The notes: a model not told the origin generated them from the letters alone. 64,000 nt of DNA from Cyathus striatus (GCA_025738555.1 JAOVFP010000005.1:4712001-4776000); one strand, 5' to 3'; counted from the first letter of the stretch, positions 24,132 to 37,923 are shown. Numbers and translations are program-made.

Positions 24132-25417
24132 CTAGGATCCGTGCACCCCCTTGGTCTGGGTGGTCAAAAATTTGTAAACGGACGAAAAGTCCTTGCGCGC
24201 CAGCTCCGGTTGCTTCTTCACAACGTCCGCATAAATTTCTTCTGCAACTTTCCCGAGAGGGAGAGGAGTGCCAGATGATACCGCTATACTCGTTGCAAGG
24301 CCCATGTCCTGAATGCTATCTATTCAGCGAATTGACGGATGAAAAGTTAGCGTAATAATATGACCTTCAACATCAAAGTAGTCGCAAAGCCTCCTTCGTA
24401 TTCTCTCTCACACGGAGGAGACTTATCAGGAAGTGCCGATGGTACTGGATTATTGACGGACGACGACCAACAACTACCTGTGCTGCTATTTATTACAGCC
24501 GCTAGAACAGCAGGATTCAAACCTAATCTCTGTCCCAGAAGCATGCCTTCAGCTACAATGATTTGTTGGACTCCTAATATGAGCTAAACACCAAGTCAAA
24601 TTAGATGTCCTTCGGTCAAATCGAATTACAAAATGAGACAACTGAACATTATTGCATATTTTGGCCGAAAGACCTGAACCCGATGCCCCACAGTGAATGA
24701 TACGCGAACCCATATGCGATAGTATCGGGTGCGACAACGTAAAGGATTCCTTTGTTCCTCCAACGAGAAATGATAGTGTGGCAGCCTTCGCCCCTGTAAC
24801 ACCTTCAGAGAACATTCAGTAAGTAGATATAATAGTATAGCGAGCTGTTGACGAGTTAAAAGCTTCATACACACCTCCTGAAACAGGAGCATCCACCATT
24901 TTGGCTCCAGTTTTTCCAACTTCGACTGCGACATCTCGGGCAACATTAACATCTAAAGTGGTTGAATCGATACAGAGAGTGCTTTGCGCAGTGAATTTAG
25001 AAGTTTGTAGAAAAGGTATTATTGCACCAGAAAATACTTGCTGCACCTGAGGAGATGATGGAAGCATTGTAATAATGACCTGAGAACCGAGAGCAGCAGC
25101 ACTAAACATCGAACAATGAATGAAACTAGGTAGAAGTAGGATGAGAAAAGGTCATACTCGGCAGGGGAATTGACGATTGCGAGGTTTGCGGCAGGAAATT
25201 TATTGAGAAAGGACGTGCGGAAGGACTGTGCAGCATCTGGAATAGCGTCACAGACAACAAATTGCGAATGGGGATTGTCGACTATCTGCTTTGAGAACAG
25301 GTTATAAGCCATTTCGTAGCCCATTCTGCCGAGCCCAATAAAAGTGGTAGTAGGCCTGGAACTTGTGCGGCGAGAAGAAAGAGAAAGAGACTGCAGAACG
25401 CGAGAACATGGTCTCAT
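24132..25417 (-). CDS. 3-hydroxyisobutyrate dehydrogenase, mitochondrial
   Basis: The start at 25417 gives an Arg/Ser-rich presequence (MRPCSRVLQSLSLSSRRTSS) typical of mitochondrial import. An upstream in-frame Met at 25537 would add 40 non-import-like residues. The NAD-binding motif is TFIGLGRMGYEMAYNL. Next come ALGSQVIITMLPSSPQVQ, CIDSTTLD, MVDAPVSGG and GSGLSAKICNN with the catalytic Lys. The C-terminal helical domain has LILGVQQIIVAEGMLLGQRLG, and the tail DMGLATSIA and KDFSSVYKFL. The enzyme oxidises 3-hydroxyisobutyrate to methylmalonate semialdehyde in valine breakdown. Exon phases are consistent throughout. Confidence 0.92.
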
Positions 25418-26391
25418 GGATGAGGAAGATGAAGCTGCTAGTAGGCTGTATAGACTTGGTATAGACTGTAGTAAGGTAGGCTCGGTTCTCGGATCATCAT
25501 ACCCCAGGATCCATGTCTCCGCAATCCCACCCCGCAAAGATGGCGGTTAGAAATTAATTACGTAATATATAAACGGGTCCAGGTAAGAATAAAAATAGAC
25601 ACTGGACAGTCACTACTCCGGGTTCAATACAGTAACCCTCTAAGCTCTAATGCTATTGTCTGTATTCAAATATTCAAATATTCATCGTCATCTCTAGTGC
25701 TTCATGGCCTCTGACTAGGACTAGCTACCGTTTCTTCCAAGTTTCTTCCGCCTCTTCTCAAGAGTCAACTTGAACTTCTTCAACAGTTCCAATAAGTATG
25801 TCCATTTATCTCCACCCCTGCCACCTCATTCTATGCCAGCACTTATCAATATACCACGACGCCCTACTCCCTCTTTCCATTTCTAACTTTTGCCGAAACT
25901 TTAATACACACAGTACGTGCTTGTAATCCAAGCGTGGCGGGACGTAGTCCACCAACCCATCTCCTCGGATATATGTACTCGTTGTTCTGTCGTAATACGC
26001 GTGCCACCCAAACCTCCACCACTTCCAGCGATATCGTTGCATGACGCCGGAGAACTGCCGCACAACTCAGGGCTTCGAGTTCTATCTCTTTCTTCTTTGT
26101 TATTCTAGTATACTCTAGGGTCCATCCTCTCCTCCTTTTGTCCTACTGGATCTAATGCATTCTACATATGACATCTTCATGCTGATTACTGCAGTGCTCT
26201 GATTGCTGTCTTCGTTGTCCGCGTTTCACCCATTCTCTATTCCTTGCTTAAGACGTGCTCCTCTCTTAACGGGGGCTCCAGGTGCGCTGTTCATTTATAC
26301 ACTCTACTCCTCCTTTACACTGACTTATGTTCCTAGAATCTTTGCTACCAAGCTCTCACTCTGCTCCACTCTCCTGTTATTCAGTGTTATC
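25418..26391. other. Divergent intergenic region, HIBADH / arrestin
   Basis: A 974-bp gap between outward-facing genes, presumably with both promoters. An ATTCAAAT-type duplication occurs near 25665-25683. A pyrimidine-rich stretch leads to the arrestin start, where an in-frame Met 63 codons upstream (26203) exists but encodes an unlikely hydrophobic extension. Confidence 0.45.
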
Positions 26392-27903
26392 ATGCTCTCA
26401 GAGGAAGATCCTCCTCCAATTTATGAGTCTGGGAGTTGTCAGCCTCTCCCCCTATACACTTCTCGCTGTAGAAGTTCAGAATGTATTTTGCAGTTGGAAG
26501 CACCACGAATATCTGGCTGTCCGACCTGCGACTGGATCTATGAAACTAAGCACATGAAAATTAACCTTGGTTCCCGCGCGTGGGGGCTCCATGCACCAAC
26601 ATACGGACGGAACGCTAACATAGAGGGTGTTATTAAGTTCTCAGGTGATAAAGGTCGTGTTGAATCCGTCGATATTGTTGTAAGTATGACATTGGATCTG
26701 CAAAGTATATGCTTCTCATTACATTTCAGTTTGATGGCAGGCTAAGGACCACCGTTACTCAAAAGAATACAATTTCCGGAGATTCCATTCTACCTTTGGT
26801 TTCGAAATCTGTGTCGTTATACCACGAATCAAAGGCGGGTGACCTCGACTGGGACATTGCGCAGTCATTCTCTATTCCTATTCCAGCTAAATCAGACATT
26901 CGTGGTCATATTATGCCAAATCCTCCATCATATTTTTCTTATCACCAGAATATGTCGTGCGACGTTTCTTATACTCTAAAGTTTTTAATGATACGTCGGG
27001 GACACGGGCTTAAGAAACACGAATCGTTCGTCTACATCTTATCGATTATAATTGGCAATAATTTACCTCTCTACAGGAAAACAGTCCAGATATTATACTT
27101 ACCAAAGACATATCCCACTGATCCTCCTGTGATTTCTATCCCTCGACCCCCCAGGCGATTGAATGATGCCCCTCCATTGCTTCATGCAATGGAACGTGTG
27201 AAGACCGTTAATATATCTCCCTACTATTCTTGTACCGAAGAGATTCACGGTAAAGAGTTTCTGAAATGCTGCCATGTAGGCATTCGATGACATTTTATCA
27301 TTCCCGCTGCAAACTCTGACTATTTTATTTAGTTATCAGTTCCTCACCCGCAGACCTTCAGTTCCGGACAAATGATACCATTTACACTGAGCATCGTATT
27401 CCCGGAGCAGCCAGCAGTTGCTCACCTACTCACCCATAACATCCGCATTCAATTATTGAGACGGATGGTTGTATGGAGAAAGGGTGTTTTAGATGGCGTA
27501 CAAAGAGATGTGCTCGTCTCAACCGCTTCTCTCCGGCAGGCACGGGAGTATAACGAAGGCATCACAATGCTAAGAGGGGAAATACAGGCGGGTGATGCTG
27601 GACGGGAATGTTCATGGGGATTAAAGGACTATGCTGAAGTCAAAGTAATGTTGGCTTTGCTTGTACTTGAAATGTAATCTAACGGTTGAAAATCAGTATC
27701 TGCTTCGTATTGCACTTCGACCGCCAAATCCTTTGAGTGGCCATATTCCGAGCTTTAGGCACGAAGAAGTATTAGAGATCACGACCGATGAGTGGGGCAC
27801 ACTAGAGCGAGAACTAAGTTCGACTGGGGCACGCCAACACCCGCGGTCGGGCTTGCGATTAACCTTAGGCGTAGTTGAGAGATTTATTTATTTATTTATA
27901 TAA
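26392..27903 (+). CDS. Arrestin-fold protein with N-terminal PPxY motif
   Basis: Four or five exons. The N-terminus MLSEEDPPPIYESG carries a PPIY sequence fitting the PPxY consensus bound by WW domains of Rsp5/Nedd4 ligases. Beta-strand-rich arrestin N domain: APTYGRNANIEGVIKFSG, RVESVDIVFDGRLR, SIPIPAKSDIRG, and a C domain from SSGQMIPFTLSIVFPEQ. ISIPRPPRRLNDAPPL forms a proline-rich linker. Fungal arrestin-related proteins act as adaptors for ubiquitination and endocytosis of membrane transporters. The fold assignment rests on pattern and length, not on a diagnostic signature. The stop falls in a short TTTA repeat that is translated as FIYLFI. Confidence 0.72.
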
Positions 27904-28215
27904 ATACGATGACTGCAACAAGACTGTGAACATAGCTTGTTTTATTACTCGTCGCTCGATGTGCACGTAAATAATAGTACTTGTATTCATGCCTTTGCCA
28001 CAAGGATTAAGTACTTGAGGATTACAGGCGTGATTAACGATTAACGTTCTTTGTGTGATTATTGATGTTTCTTATTTGCATTATACAATTATTAAGTACT
28101 TTTACAGACTACTTACATATGTGTGCACACTGGACAGTGCTCATACCAAGCTCATACTTGCGACCAAGTTCACTTCCCAGCTTAGCCATCACTTATTATC
28201 AGGCTTGCATTCACC
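27904..28215. other. Intergenic, arrestin to SCY1-like gene
   Basis: About 310 bp, AT-rich, tandem orientation. It holds the 3' flank of the arrestin gene and the promoter of the SCY1-like gene. No TATA element or repeat stands out. Confidence 0.4.
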
Positions 28216-31200
28216 ATGCTTGCGGCAGCCACCTCGTTTTTTGCGCGTACAGCTATATCCCAATCATACAACGTAGGACATGCATCAACTAGCAGCCGAC
28301 CCTCTACGCCAGGATCCAGCTCCTCTGCCACTGCCGCACCCACCCCGTTCTCGCCATCTTTTCGTGTAGGCCTATGGAAAGTTCAGTCGGCGGCACATAA
28401 AGTTACCGGCAAACGTGTTTCGGTATGGACTTTTGATAAGAGAAGTGCAGAGATGGAACGTCTGGGACCTTCAGCTCGGGAGAGTGTTCTTGAAGTGCTA
28501 AAAGCTGAGGTATGTTCAATGCTTATACACTTTTCAGACTTGTTATCTTGTCCTTGTTACGCAGGCATCTGCATTAGGTCGTCTCCGTCACCCTTCAGTT
28601 CTAGGTGGGGACCTTTTTATCCAGACATTTAGAAAGTCGTCTCTTACACCTAAATGATAGAGATGGTGGAACCATTGGAAGAAACCAGGAATGAGCTGAC
28701 TTTTGCTACCGAGCCGGTGTTGTCTTCCCTTGACCTGTCAATTCCAGGTTCCCGCTCGAGGTCTTCTCTTGTTGAATTTGACGAAATTGAGGTAAGCCAC
28801 TGTCATCTCCCTTTATTCGGTTGTTTGCTTAGATCTTTGGGAATTGGATAGATACAGAAAGGGATATTGCAAATATGCAAAGGGCTCTCTTTTCTTCATT
28901 CGTCAGCGCAATTGATACACTCCAATATTTGCCCGGAAAGTATCATCATCAATACCGCTGTCAGTGTCCTCTTTGCTACGTCCCATAAAATATACTAACA
29001 TTTACTAATAGGGTGACTGGAAGATATCTGGATTGGGACTGACGATTCCTCTTATGACAAATGGCCGACCTACTCCATGGGAGTTTCCGACGTTCGATGG
29101 TCGTGTTCCTTCGTATATTCAGCGATCATTTGACTATATCGGTTTGTTTACAAGTTTGATTTTCTCGGTTCATCGCTTACTGCCTCTAACATGTAGCACC
29201 TGAATATGTTCTTGACGAACAATTAGTGACTGCTTCCGATATGTATTCCCTCGGTTGTTTGATATATGCAGTGCACTGCAAAGGGAACACCCCATATAAA
29301 ACTCACGGAGGCGTTAGCGAACTTCGCGAACAAGCCGGAAAACCGGTTGGTGGCATGGAAAACTTGGACAGGGATCTGCAATGTACGTCGATTATCCGCG
29401 AGTGCGTAAGTGTGGGTTAAGATTTGATGAATAGCTCTTCTTCGATCTTTAATAACAAGGCATAGTACTACACGACCAACGCCCTCCACTCTCCCGACAC
29501 ATGCCTTCTTCTCCTCCCTTCCTATATCTACTCTCAACTTTTTGGATCGATCTAACTTCACCGCAAAGACAAGAGAAGAGAAAATTTCATTCATGAAAGG
29601 CCTCTCGGGGGTTTTAGATCGGTTTTCCGAGGGACTACGGACTCGAAAGATACTTCCATCACTATTGGAAGAGGTGTGTTTCAATGCCACGGTAGATTTC
29701 GTTATTCAGTAACAATATAACTACCTTTTAGATGAAAGACAGTAACCTATTACCTTATATCCTTCCTAATGTGTTCGCCATATCCAAGGATCTCTCTTCC
29801 ATGCAGTTTGCAAGTATGGTTTTACCTAGTTTGAAGCCCCTTTTTGCAGTAAAAGAACCTCCTCAGAACATGCTCACGTTGTTGAATAATTTGCGTATGC
29901 TCCAAAGCAAGACGGATAAACAGACATTCCGGGAACGTAAGTAGCTCGATTATACGCGCCTGTCCAGCTAACTTCGTTAATAGAGGTTTTATGTTTGGTA
30001 TACAATGCTTTGGAGTCAGAGCACCCAGTTGTGAGTGCTTACTCACTGGCAAAATTTGACTTCTCTTTAGATTAGACCAGGTACAAGAAAGAGCACTAGG
30101 GGTCGTTCCAGACTTATGTGAAACCATTGACTTTGCTGAAGTACAAGGGGTTCTGTTCCCTAGGGTTGCTGTATGACAACCTGATACACTCTTGCCTGCT
30201 CATTTCCTAAATTTTCTATTTATAGCTGGTGTTTACTAAAACACGCGTTCTAACGGTTAAAGTTGCAACCTTGGTGACATTCTTGGCCATGGTGAAAACT
30301 CTGGATCAGGTAAACCATTTTTTTGATTGGGGTTTCTGATTTTGATTGATGTTTGGTATATCTGTTGTCTATTCAGTCCAGCTTAACACAAAAGCTTGTC
30401 CCTTTACTCGCAAAAATACGCACCAAAGAGCCAGCAGTAATGGTATGGTTATGCAGGGATACTGGATACCCAAATGCTAATTATTTACAGATGGCAACAC
30501 TCTCAGTTCACGAAGCCATGGGTTTTAAGGTGGACCGTGAAGCGGTGGCAATGCTTGTGTTACCTCAATTGTGGGCGATGTCTATGGGCCCATGTACGTA
30601 CATGGCGATTAGTGCAAGAATATTGACTGATAGTTTACAGTGCTGAATGTTCAACAATTTCAGCGCTTTATGACTGCGATAAAAAGGCTAGGAGAGCGCG
30701 TCGAAAAAGAGCACGATCAATATTTGCGTGATTCACAGCGGTTGGAGGACAGATCGGCCACGGCGGTTGTCGGAGCCTCTCATGATTCAAATGTGACAAA
30801 TAGAGTAGATTTTGAAAGTTTGGTTGGTCGTGCAAATAGCACTACAGTGAAACCGGACACCGTGGTTAGCAACACGGTATCCTGGGATGACGACGTCTGG
30901 GGTAATATATTCAACTCTAATGATGTTTGTGAACCTCTTTCTCCTCTTTCTCTTGTAAACAATATTCAATTGTTTTTCTAGGGTTCTAACACTAACCCGC
31001 AAGTTGCTTCACTGGACTTGACATCATATCCGCTTTCTCCTAATGACCGGTCCCCATCGCACCCTGTCAGAACATTTTCATCATCAGCTAGGCCTGCTCA
31101 AGGCATGGCGGAATCTTTTACGCCTTCAATAGCAGGAACTATGGCTCTACAGAGCACTTCCACGGCTGCGCACCACCTACAGCCCGTAGTCCGTTCAAAT

Positions 31201-31407
31201 ACACAAGTCCAGTCTCTCAATTCTTATTCCTTCCAGAATAAATCAGCGTCGTCTACAATGTGGACCACACCACCTTTACTCTCCAATACTGGATCGACTT
31301 TACCGGCATTTGGTGCACCTCTTGTGCCATCCAAGCCAGTACATTCATTCTCGAGTACATCGCAACCTTCGAAGGATATTTTAGGAGACTTTGACCCACT
31401 TGCATAA
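28216..31407 (+). CDS. SCY1-like pseudokinase (SCYL2 / Scy1 family)
   Basis: The N-terminal kinase-like domain has GLWKVQSAAHKVTGKRVSVW, SALGRLRHPSVLEMVEP, LIHSNICPESIIIN (HSN replaces the catalytic HRD), GDWKISGLGL (no DFG) and APEYVLDEQLVTASDMYSLG. Key catalytic residues are missing, as expected for this pseudokinase family. HEAT-like repeats follow: LPYILPNVFAISKDLSSMQF, ESEHPVVQERALGVVPDL, and VKVATLVTFLAMVKTLDQ. A coiled segment (VEKEHDQYLRDSQRLE) and a Ser/Thr-rich tail ending in GDFDPLA complete it. SCYL2 binds clathrin and AP-2 and acts in endosome-Golgi traffic. The gene is tail-to-tail with HRQ1 at a spacing of 47 bp. Confidence 0.88.
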
Positions 31408-31454
31408 GTACATAACTATTCCCGATGTATATGTTATTTCGAGGACCGGATTCA

Positions 31455-34400
31455 TCAGCTATGTTTTTTTATCTCTATCGTCGCATCAGCCGCATTGCGT
31501 ACGATGCCAGCTTTTACTATCGTGTCAGCTGCAGATTTAGTGTCTTCTGGTCTTAATGAACTTGGGTTAATTTCCAAGCCCAGTACCGACTTAATGATTG
31601 CCAGCGCTCCTGACTTCGAACAAACTTCATTTGCTTCACGGCATGATCCGCTACAGATACCTGACGTTGGAAATTAATTACGAGGTACATATATCAGTAA
31701 GCAGAACCGAACTGGCGTTAAACTTACATGACAAACATCCCTTCGTGCACATGCACTGCTCGACCGCATGACAAGCTTTTTTCAGTATGGCGTAAACTTT
31801 GGCATTCATCGCCAAGTGAGCAAGCAACCTTATCCGAGTGCAAACAGCCACCTACTATTATCGAAAGCCTTTGTTGCAACACCACCCCCCTTGCCAATAC
31901 TGTCGTAAAAAATGAGTCTTCCATCTATCAGCATTGATTATAACCGCGTATGGTCTAGGAATACTTACCTGGCAGGTCGTTTCCTGCTGGACTCTGTGAC
32001 TTTGTATTCTTTCTCCGGTGCCTTACATTCAGTCCCGACGTCGCGGGCCAAATAAAATTGATTTAGAAACGCATGTTGGGCTGAATGTATTGCAGCAGAT
32101 GGCGCTATTTGATTCTCTTTCAGAAGGTTTAATATAGTTTCGGAGACATCGATCCAAAAGCCCGTAGTTTCACGTTCCCAAGCTGGAGTTTCCAGTTCGA
32201 CTGCATCGAGTATGATATTGTCCCTTCAAGGTCAAAAGTTCGATCATCAATGAGGATACTTTGAATATTAAGTATAGCTCACTTTATTTTGAAGAAACCT
32301 AGTACCAACGTAAACCGTTCACACATGAGATATATACCTTTGAGATTTCTTACCAAATACTTTGACGTATATATTCACTCCTTGAACCGGCTTGAATACT
32401 TAATTCGATTCATCCTACAAAATAACCACTTACTTCCATAGAACGCGCGAGTGGTTGGGAACTCTTTAATGCGGCGTGTCTCCAACGCGTCAACATTACT
32501 GTGACCAAGGTATACATGTTGAAGTGAACATATTGTAATCAGAATTACGTACGTATAATCTCTCGGCGAGGTGATGTAGTTCACATTCGCGCGTAAGACC
32601 ACGGCAAGTTGCAGATTGTGATTGATTTCCTTCACCTGAAAAGGATACAGTTATGACATACAACAACAAAATCAGGTTTACCACGAATGCCATCCCCTGG
32701 TGCATGAACTTTAGTATAAATAATTAGTTGTTGGCATAGGGGTAGTTATCATTTCCACATACCACTCCTCCCTCGTATAGTTCAAACATTGCCCGGGACA
32801 CCTCCAACTCTTCAAGAACGATATCTGCTTTTCCGCTGCTGCGGACGCGTATCACAGTATACTTATCTTCTATTACACCTCCTGTAAAACCGGATTGTAC
32901 CTTAAACACAAATATCTGCTGAATTACATACGGATTGATATGTCTTTGGCAGGAAAAGGAAGGAGTTTCGGATCAGTGTGAAACCTATGGAGGCGGTTAA
33001 TGGAGAGTCATCCTACAAGAACATACGTCAAACCATCCATCGTTATCTTTTGAGAGCTTTTCCTCGCATATCTGGAGCATTGTCGGCCCGAAATACGTCT
33101 CGTCAGTAGCGCAAATGGGCATTTCATACGCAGCACATTGAAGGTGTGCTATTTATTTTGCATCTGAGTATGGAATGTAATTATGAGAGTATGTATACCT
33201 TCCAAAACCTCCAGGCTATTGATATCAATGCTGATGTCGTCAGATTTTTGTTCAAATAATTCTGTCGGATGTTCTAAGTAGTGCTGGTCAATAGGAAATG
33301 GATCCGCGATCAATATTGTCAACGAATCTCGAGCTCTTCGACCAGCTCTGCCTGCCTGTTGACGCTAAATTTCTTTTAAAATCTAGAATGGCAGAAAGGA
33401 TAGCCTGGCATTACAAAACTTGATATAGTCCCCGGAAAACCAAGCATTATGACAGCATCAAGGATGCCGATATCTACCCCAAGTTCTAGAGCATTGGTAG
33501 CAATTATACCAAGTAGATGTCCAGAAAAGGCGTCACGCTCTATCGCTCTTCTTTCCTAGGTAGCAAGTTCAGTAATGGAATTATTGCACTAGGAAAAATG
33601 CAGACCGTCACTGAGTACCCTGGATATAGGTGTTGATAATAAAATTTCGCATTCTTCTCATTAAACATATAGATCGAAACTCAAGCGTACCTCCTCGGTA
33701 AGGTTTTACCCGTTGTAATATGTCGTGACGACCCTCGTTTCCAAGGATGGTAATAAGAGATTTCATAGCCTTCAAAGCATTTGATAGTTGTGTGTATGAC
33801 CAACTCGTAAACTCACCAGTTCACATACTTTACGCAACTTCAAAGTGTACATATCAGAGTTCCGAAAACATGTATAGAATCGGGAAATGCCAACTTTACA
33901 AAATAAGATAACACGAATCCCGCGGGTCATCAAATATATCATTAACGTCGTAGCTTCTGAAATGCCGCTGGATTCAATAGTCTTGGAGTCTTCACGGTTA
34001 GCGCGAGGATTCCAGAGCAGAATATCTTTTTGACCAGATGGCGCCCCGTCTTCTAAAACAACTACAATATCCGAGATAGCCAGTCCCGTCAACACTTGCA
34101 TGTGGAACAGAGGGTTAAATATTGTAGCAGTACAGGACACAAACTGAACGTGTCTGTCTAAAGGTAATATGAAGTCAACACTCAGTTAATATTACGCACA
34201 CACTTACTTCCCACAGCAGCGCAGAGTCTTCTAAGGCGCCGTACAATCTGTGCCACATGACTATATGAGATGTGGGTAAAACAAACTCTGAAAACGTGAC
34301 GACCAAATGGACCTTCCTTCCAAGGAGTCCCGAATAATAATGCAGTTCATCTATTACAACAAGCTGTTGCAGTGTTGTGAGTAAATCCGCCTAGGAAAAC

Positions 34401-36469
34401 AAGCTACTCGCCTTCAGACCCTGTATGAATCTGAGTAATGGTAAGATAAAGACAACTAAACATATCAATGAAGAAATACCTCCTCCATAGTTCTTCGTAC
34501 GGAAGTATTGACATATGAAGGGTGTCCTGTTCAAATGTTGAGTTAAAACAACCGCTTTTAGTTATAGAGATAATTTACGAAGTTAGTAAACAACAAGTTT
34601 GCTGCCTGACGGATTACTGCAGGCTAATTAGACTTTACGGTAGGTGTAAATATAACCTTACTAGCACGGGACTCTTGAGCGGTATCTCCATCGTACGTGT
34701 AAGCCTATCGTTTGTGAATATAATAAATCAATGGAAAGGAGATGTTAGAGAAACAACCTTCGTATGTGATAGTAATGGATGTGAAGATAGAAGTTGTTGG
34801 AATGATGCTAATTGATCTTGTGCAAGTGCCTGCCATAGTCGAAAATAAATGAAGGTCAAAGTATTGTCTGCAATCTAAAATACAGACTTTAGTCGGATAT
34901 ACGAGAATTGCTGTAACATCCGGACTTTGTTCTAAATGTTTTAAAATGGGGACCTATAAATATATCGTAAATAGCCAAGGTGAAATAGGGGAAGCGACGA
35001 ACTTGATAAATCAAGCTTTTTCCGGATGCTGTGCTAGTGGATACAACAACATTTTTACCGTTCGAAATTGCATGAATTGCAGCTACTTGATGGGAATAGA
35101 ACAGAGATATCTTCCGGCAAGATACAAGTACCTGCGAGATCATAGGAGATAAAGGAGGATCCAATGTTGCTAAAACCATAATGTTAACATAGTTACTTGC
35201 AGGGTTGCAATTTATTTTACCGATCTTGGCTTTTTTAGCTTCTATCGTCCTCCTGAAAACAAGTTGCTGATGATAAAAGCGTTCATTCTTAATTTGGGAA
35301 ATGACATCATTCATCGAAATGCGATTCTCTGGATCAGGTATTCCCAAAATGTTCGAAGATGAAGGCGTCGTTGGGTCAGTGGGCATATGTTGATAAGCAG
35401 CACGTCGCAGGTATTCTGCGGCATTTTCTGGAGATTCGAATGTACGAAGCAACCTGTCGTATGTCACCGCTCAAAATCAACAGATATAAAATGAGAGAAT
35501 TACTCATTAACTGCTTCTCGGAACATGTCATTGCGCTTGTGAAGAATCTTTTGCAGAGATGCATTGGTCGATTTCGGAGGTTTGCGATACTGAAACCTTA
35601 GAGGAGCATTAGATTCGTCAAACGACGAAGCAGGTTGCACCATTTACCCATGATTTCTAGTCCTCTGCCCTTTCGGTCTGTCTTTAAAATCAAGTACCAA
35701 AACTTGAGTTTCTTCAACGAGAGCATGGTTTTGCACAAATGAAAAATCAGGCAAGGGACCTCTTCTTACTGCTGTCCTTTCCTGAGGTTCTTCGACCTGA
35801 ATACTATCGCTCTGTGAGTAAGTAAATATAATTAAGTCCGGTAACAACGCTCTAAATAAATATCAGCCTCGCACGATCGTTTTATATGGCGATACACTAA
35901 CTTGAGCTCAGCAATGCTGCTTATTTCAAGTGGGCTAATTATGCCATACAATTTGTGTATAATTCAGTGTAATGTCATATATTGACTTTGCAAAGGAGAC
36001 GTACAATTTAAGCAACTTTTCCACCGAAGACTTGACGGTTGTATAAGTAGTGGGGATGCTATTTTTGCTCGAAACAAAGGCTAAAACAGCACTTAAGGCC
36101 TGTGTGAGTTCTATCAATGAGTGCACTGATGTTACAGCTAAAATCACAACCTTGTAGATCTAAAAACGATTATTAGTACACTAAGCGAGTCGGGGTTTTG
36201 ATATGACGAAGATAATAACCTTGAATAGCTTTAAACCCACAAAGCCTGAAATTAGGAATAGAACAATCTCGCATTTCCGTCAAAGATCTCACGTCATGAA
36301 AGTACTGTGGCCACATAGCCTGATCATTATCCTGGCGCAATTTTTTCCCCTTTCCTTGTTTGTCTCCTGGTCCCGAGTGGACATTGTCGGGACTTAGTCG
36401 CCGCTTTTCATTGTTAGGGACGTTCTCAGACGTCCCATAATTTCGCATAAAGCTTGGATCGTGATCCAT
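31455..36469 (-). CDS. HRQ1: HRQ1, RecQ4-family 3'-5' DNA helicase
   Basis: A large gene with many introns. The N-terminal region contains [19 protein letters not shown] and [15 protein letters not shown], conserved in Hrq1. Helicase motifs: [12 protein letters not shown], Walker [17 protein letters not shown], motif [15 protein letters not shown] (the Gly-Ser join restored by an intron), motif [14 protein letters not shown], and the C-terminal lobe [23 protein letters not shown] block near 33330. The C-terminal zinc-binding MZB region has [10 protein letters not shown] and a last exon with [20 protein letters not shown] ending at 31455. Hrq1 unwinds DNA with 3'-5' polarity and works in interstrand cross-link repair and telomere control. 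The start is the first Met at 36469, 269 bp from the BMT2 start. Confidence 0.9.
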
Positions 36470-36738
36470 ATCCGTACTAGTAGGGAATCAGAGAAATCAA
36501 TGTCAAGTAGGTTTAAGACGACTTTGAGTGGTTCTCGGTTCGAAAGTACTTATAAGCAATAAATATTAAATATTCATAAGTGACAGCCTGCACCCGGGAG
36601 CGTGTGAAATCAGACTACCAGGCTAGGGGCGCCGATAGCTTACATAATTAGCTAATTCAATGTTACAAAATAAGAAAACACCTCGCCCACGCGATAGGAT
36701 ACAATAACTTGCCATTTGGACACCACAACGAAGTACTT

Positions 36739-37739
36739 ATGCCGAAGGCACGAAGAAAAAAAGTCCCTATTGTTTCTCAACATTTCACGGCAAAGTCTAA
36801 TACTCCAGAAACTACAAGGACTCTAATCAGGCGATTCCATGTACTTCTAAAGCAACGCTCCAATGTGCAAAAGGACTCCTCCATAACTAGCTTGGAGAAA
36901 GTGCAACGATTGGCGGATATCGAGAAGCAAATATCTGATTTAGGTGGTCTTGAATCTTACCAGCATATGTCTGCAATCGGTCAGAGTAAAGATCGGGGGG
37001 GTGGGAGTGAGAAAATTCTAATCTTATGGTTGAAGGATTTGGGTCTTCATAGCGACCGCGAAACAAAACTTCGGTGAGTTCAGAACAATCTTGGAAGATT
37101 AATGCAGTATATAACATTCACTTTATAGTATGCTAGAAGTCGGTGCACTGAAACCTGATAACTATGCATCGTGCTCATCCTGGATATCCACCACGCCAAT
37201 TGATTTGCATTCGCGTCATCCATCTATAATAGAGCAAGACTTCTTGCTCATGGACAAACATGAACATTGTGAAAAATGGGGACTCATCAGCTTAAGTTTA
37301 GTCCTGAATTTTGTTCCTGACCCTCAAGACCGAGGTGGGCGTATAACATTTTTATTTATACTTTCAACCAGCTCAATTTACGACAGGAAGAATGTTGTCA
37401 TTGGCATGTAGCATGTTAATTCCAAATGGATATCTCTTTCTCGCAGTAAGTAATTTTACACAGGATATTAGGGAAATATTTGACGGATCATTTGGCGGTT
37501 AGCTTCCTCTACCATGTGTCTCGAATTCACGTTACATGACATTTGAACATCTAAAGGAACTCATGAGCGTTCTGGGCTTCGAGCAAGTTCGCCAGAAATG
37601 GAGGGATGGAGGGAAGATGGTATATTGGCTCTACGTGAAACGCTCCCGGAAGAATGCTAGCTCAACGCCATATAGTACAACGAAAACTGTTCTTCGATCA
37701 GGAATGAGGCGAAACAATTTCTCCATCGTGTTGCAGTGA
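36739..37739 (+). CDS. BMT2: BMT2, 25S rRNA adenine-N1 methyltransferase
   Basis: The basic N-terminus MPKARRKKVPIV is followed by a helical region (SLEKVQRLADIEKQISDLGG). The methyltransferase core contains MLEVGALKPDNYASCSSWIS, IDLHSRHPSIIEQDFL and LISLSLVLNFVPDP. Later exons give GRMLSLACSMLIPNGYLFLA and LGFEQVRQKWRDGGKMVYWL. This motif series is that of yeast Bmt2, which makes m1A at a single site in the large-subunit rRNA. The start at 36739 gives the expected KKK-rich beginning; a Met ten codons upstream (36709) is possible. It is divergent from HRQ1 and in tandem with the 5'-nucleotidase gene 184 bp downstream. Confidence 0.9.
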
Positions 37740-37923
37740 TCCGGCATGGTTGCATGAACAAGTTAATTATCAGTACTGTCAGGACTCAAGACCCACATTC
37801 GTACAATCATTGGGCTACAGACACAGGCTTCACATTGCACATGTTTGGCAATGGCGTCTTGATATACCTTGCACCGTTGTCTTCTCAGTGCCGGCTCGTT
37901 GCTTGCTTTCTCACAACTGCAAT

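Noticed and set aside
25806..26063. An 85-codon minus-strand frame upstream of the arrestin gene
   Set aside because: Trp/Arg-rich composition typical of chance frames, no homology recognised, and it lies within a divergent promoter region.
31495..31677. A short plus-strand frame after the SCY1-like gene that looked like an extra exon
   Set aside because: The minus strand of the same segment encodes the conserved C-terminus of HRQ1 ([16 protein letters not shown]), so the plus frame is its shadow.
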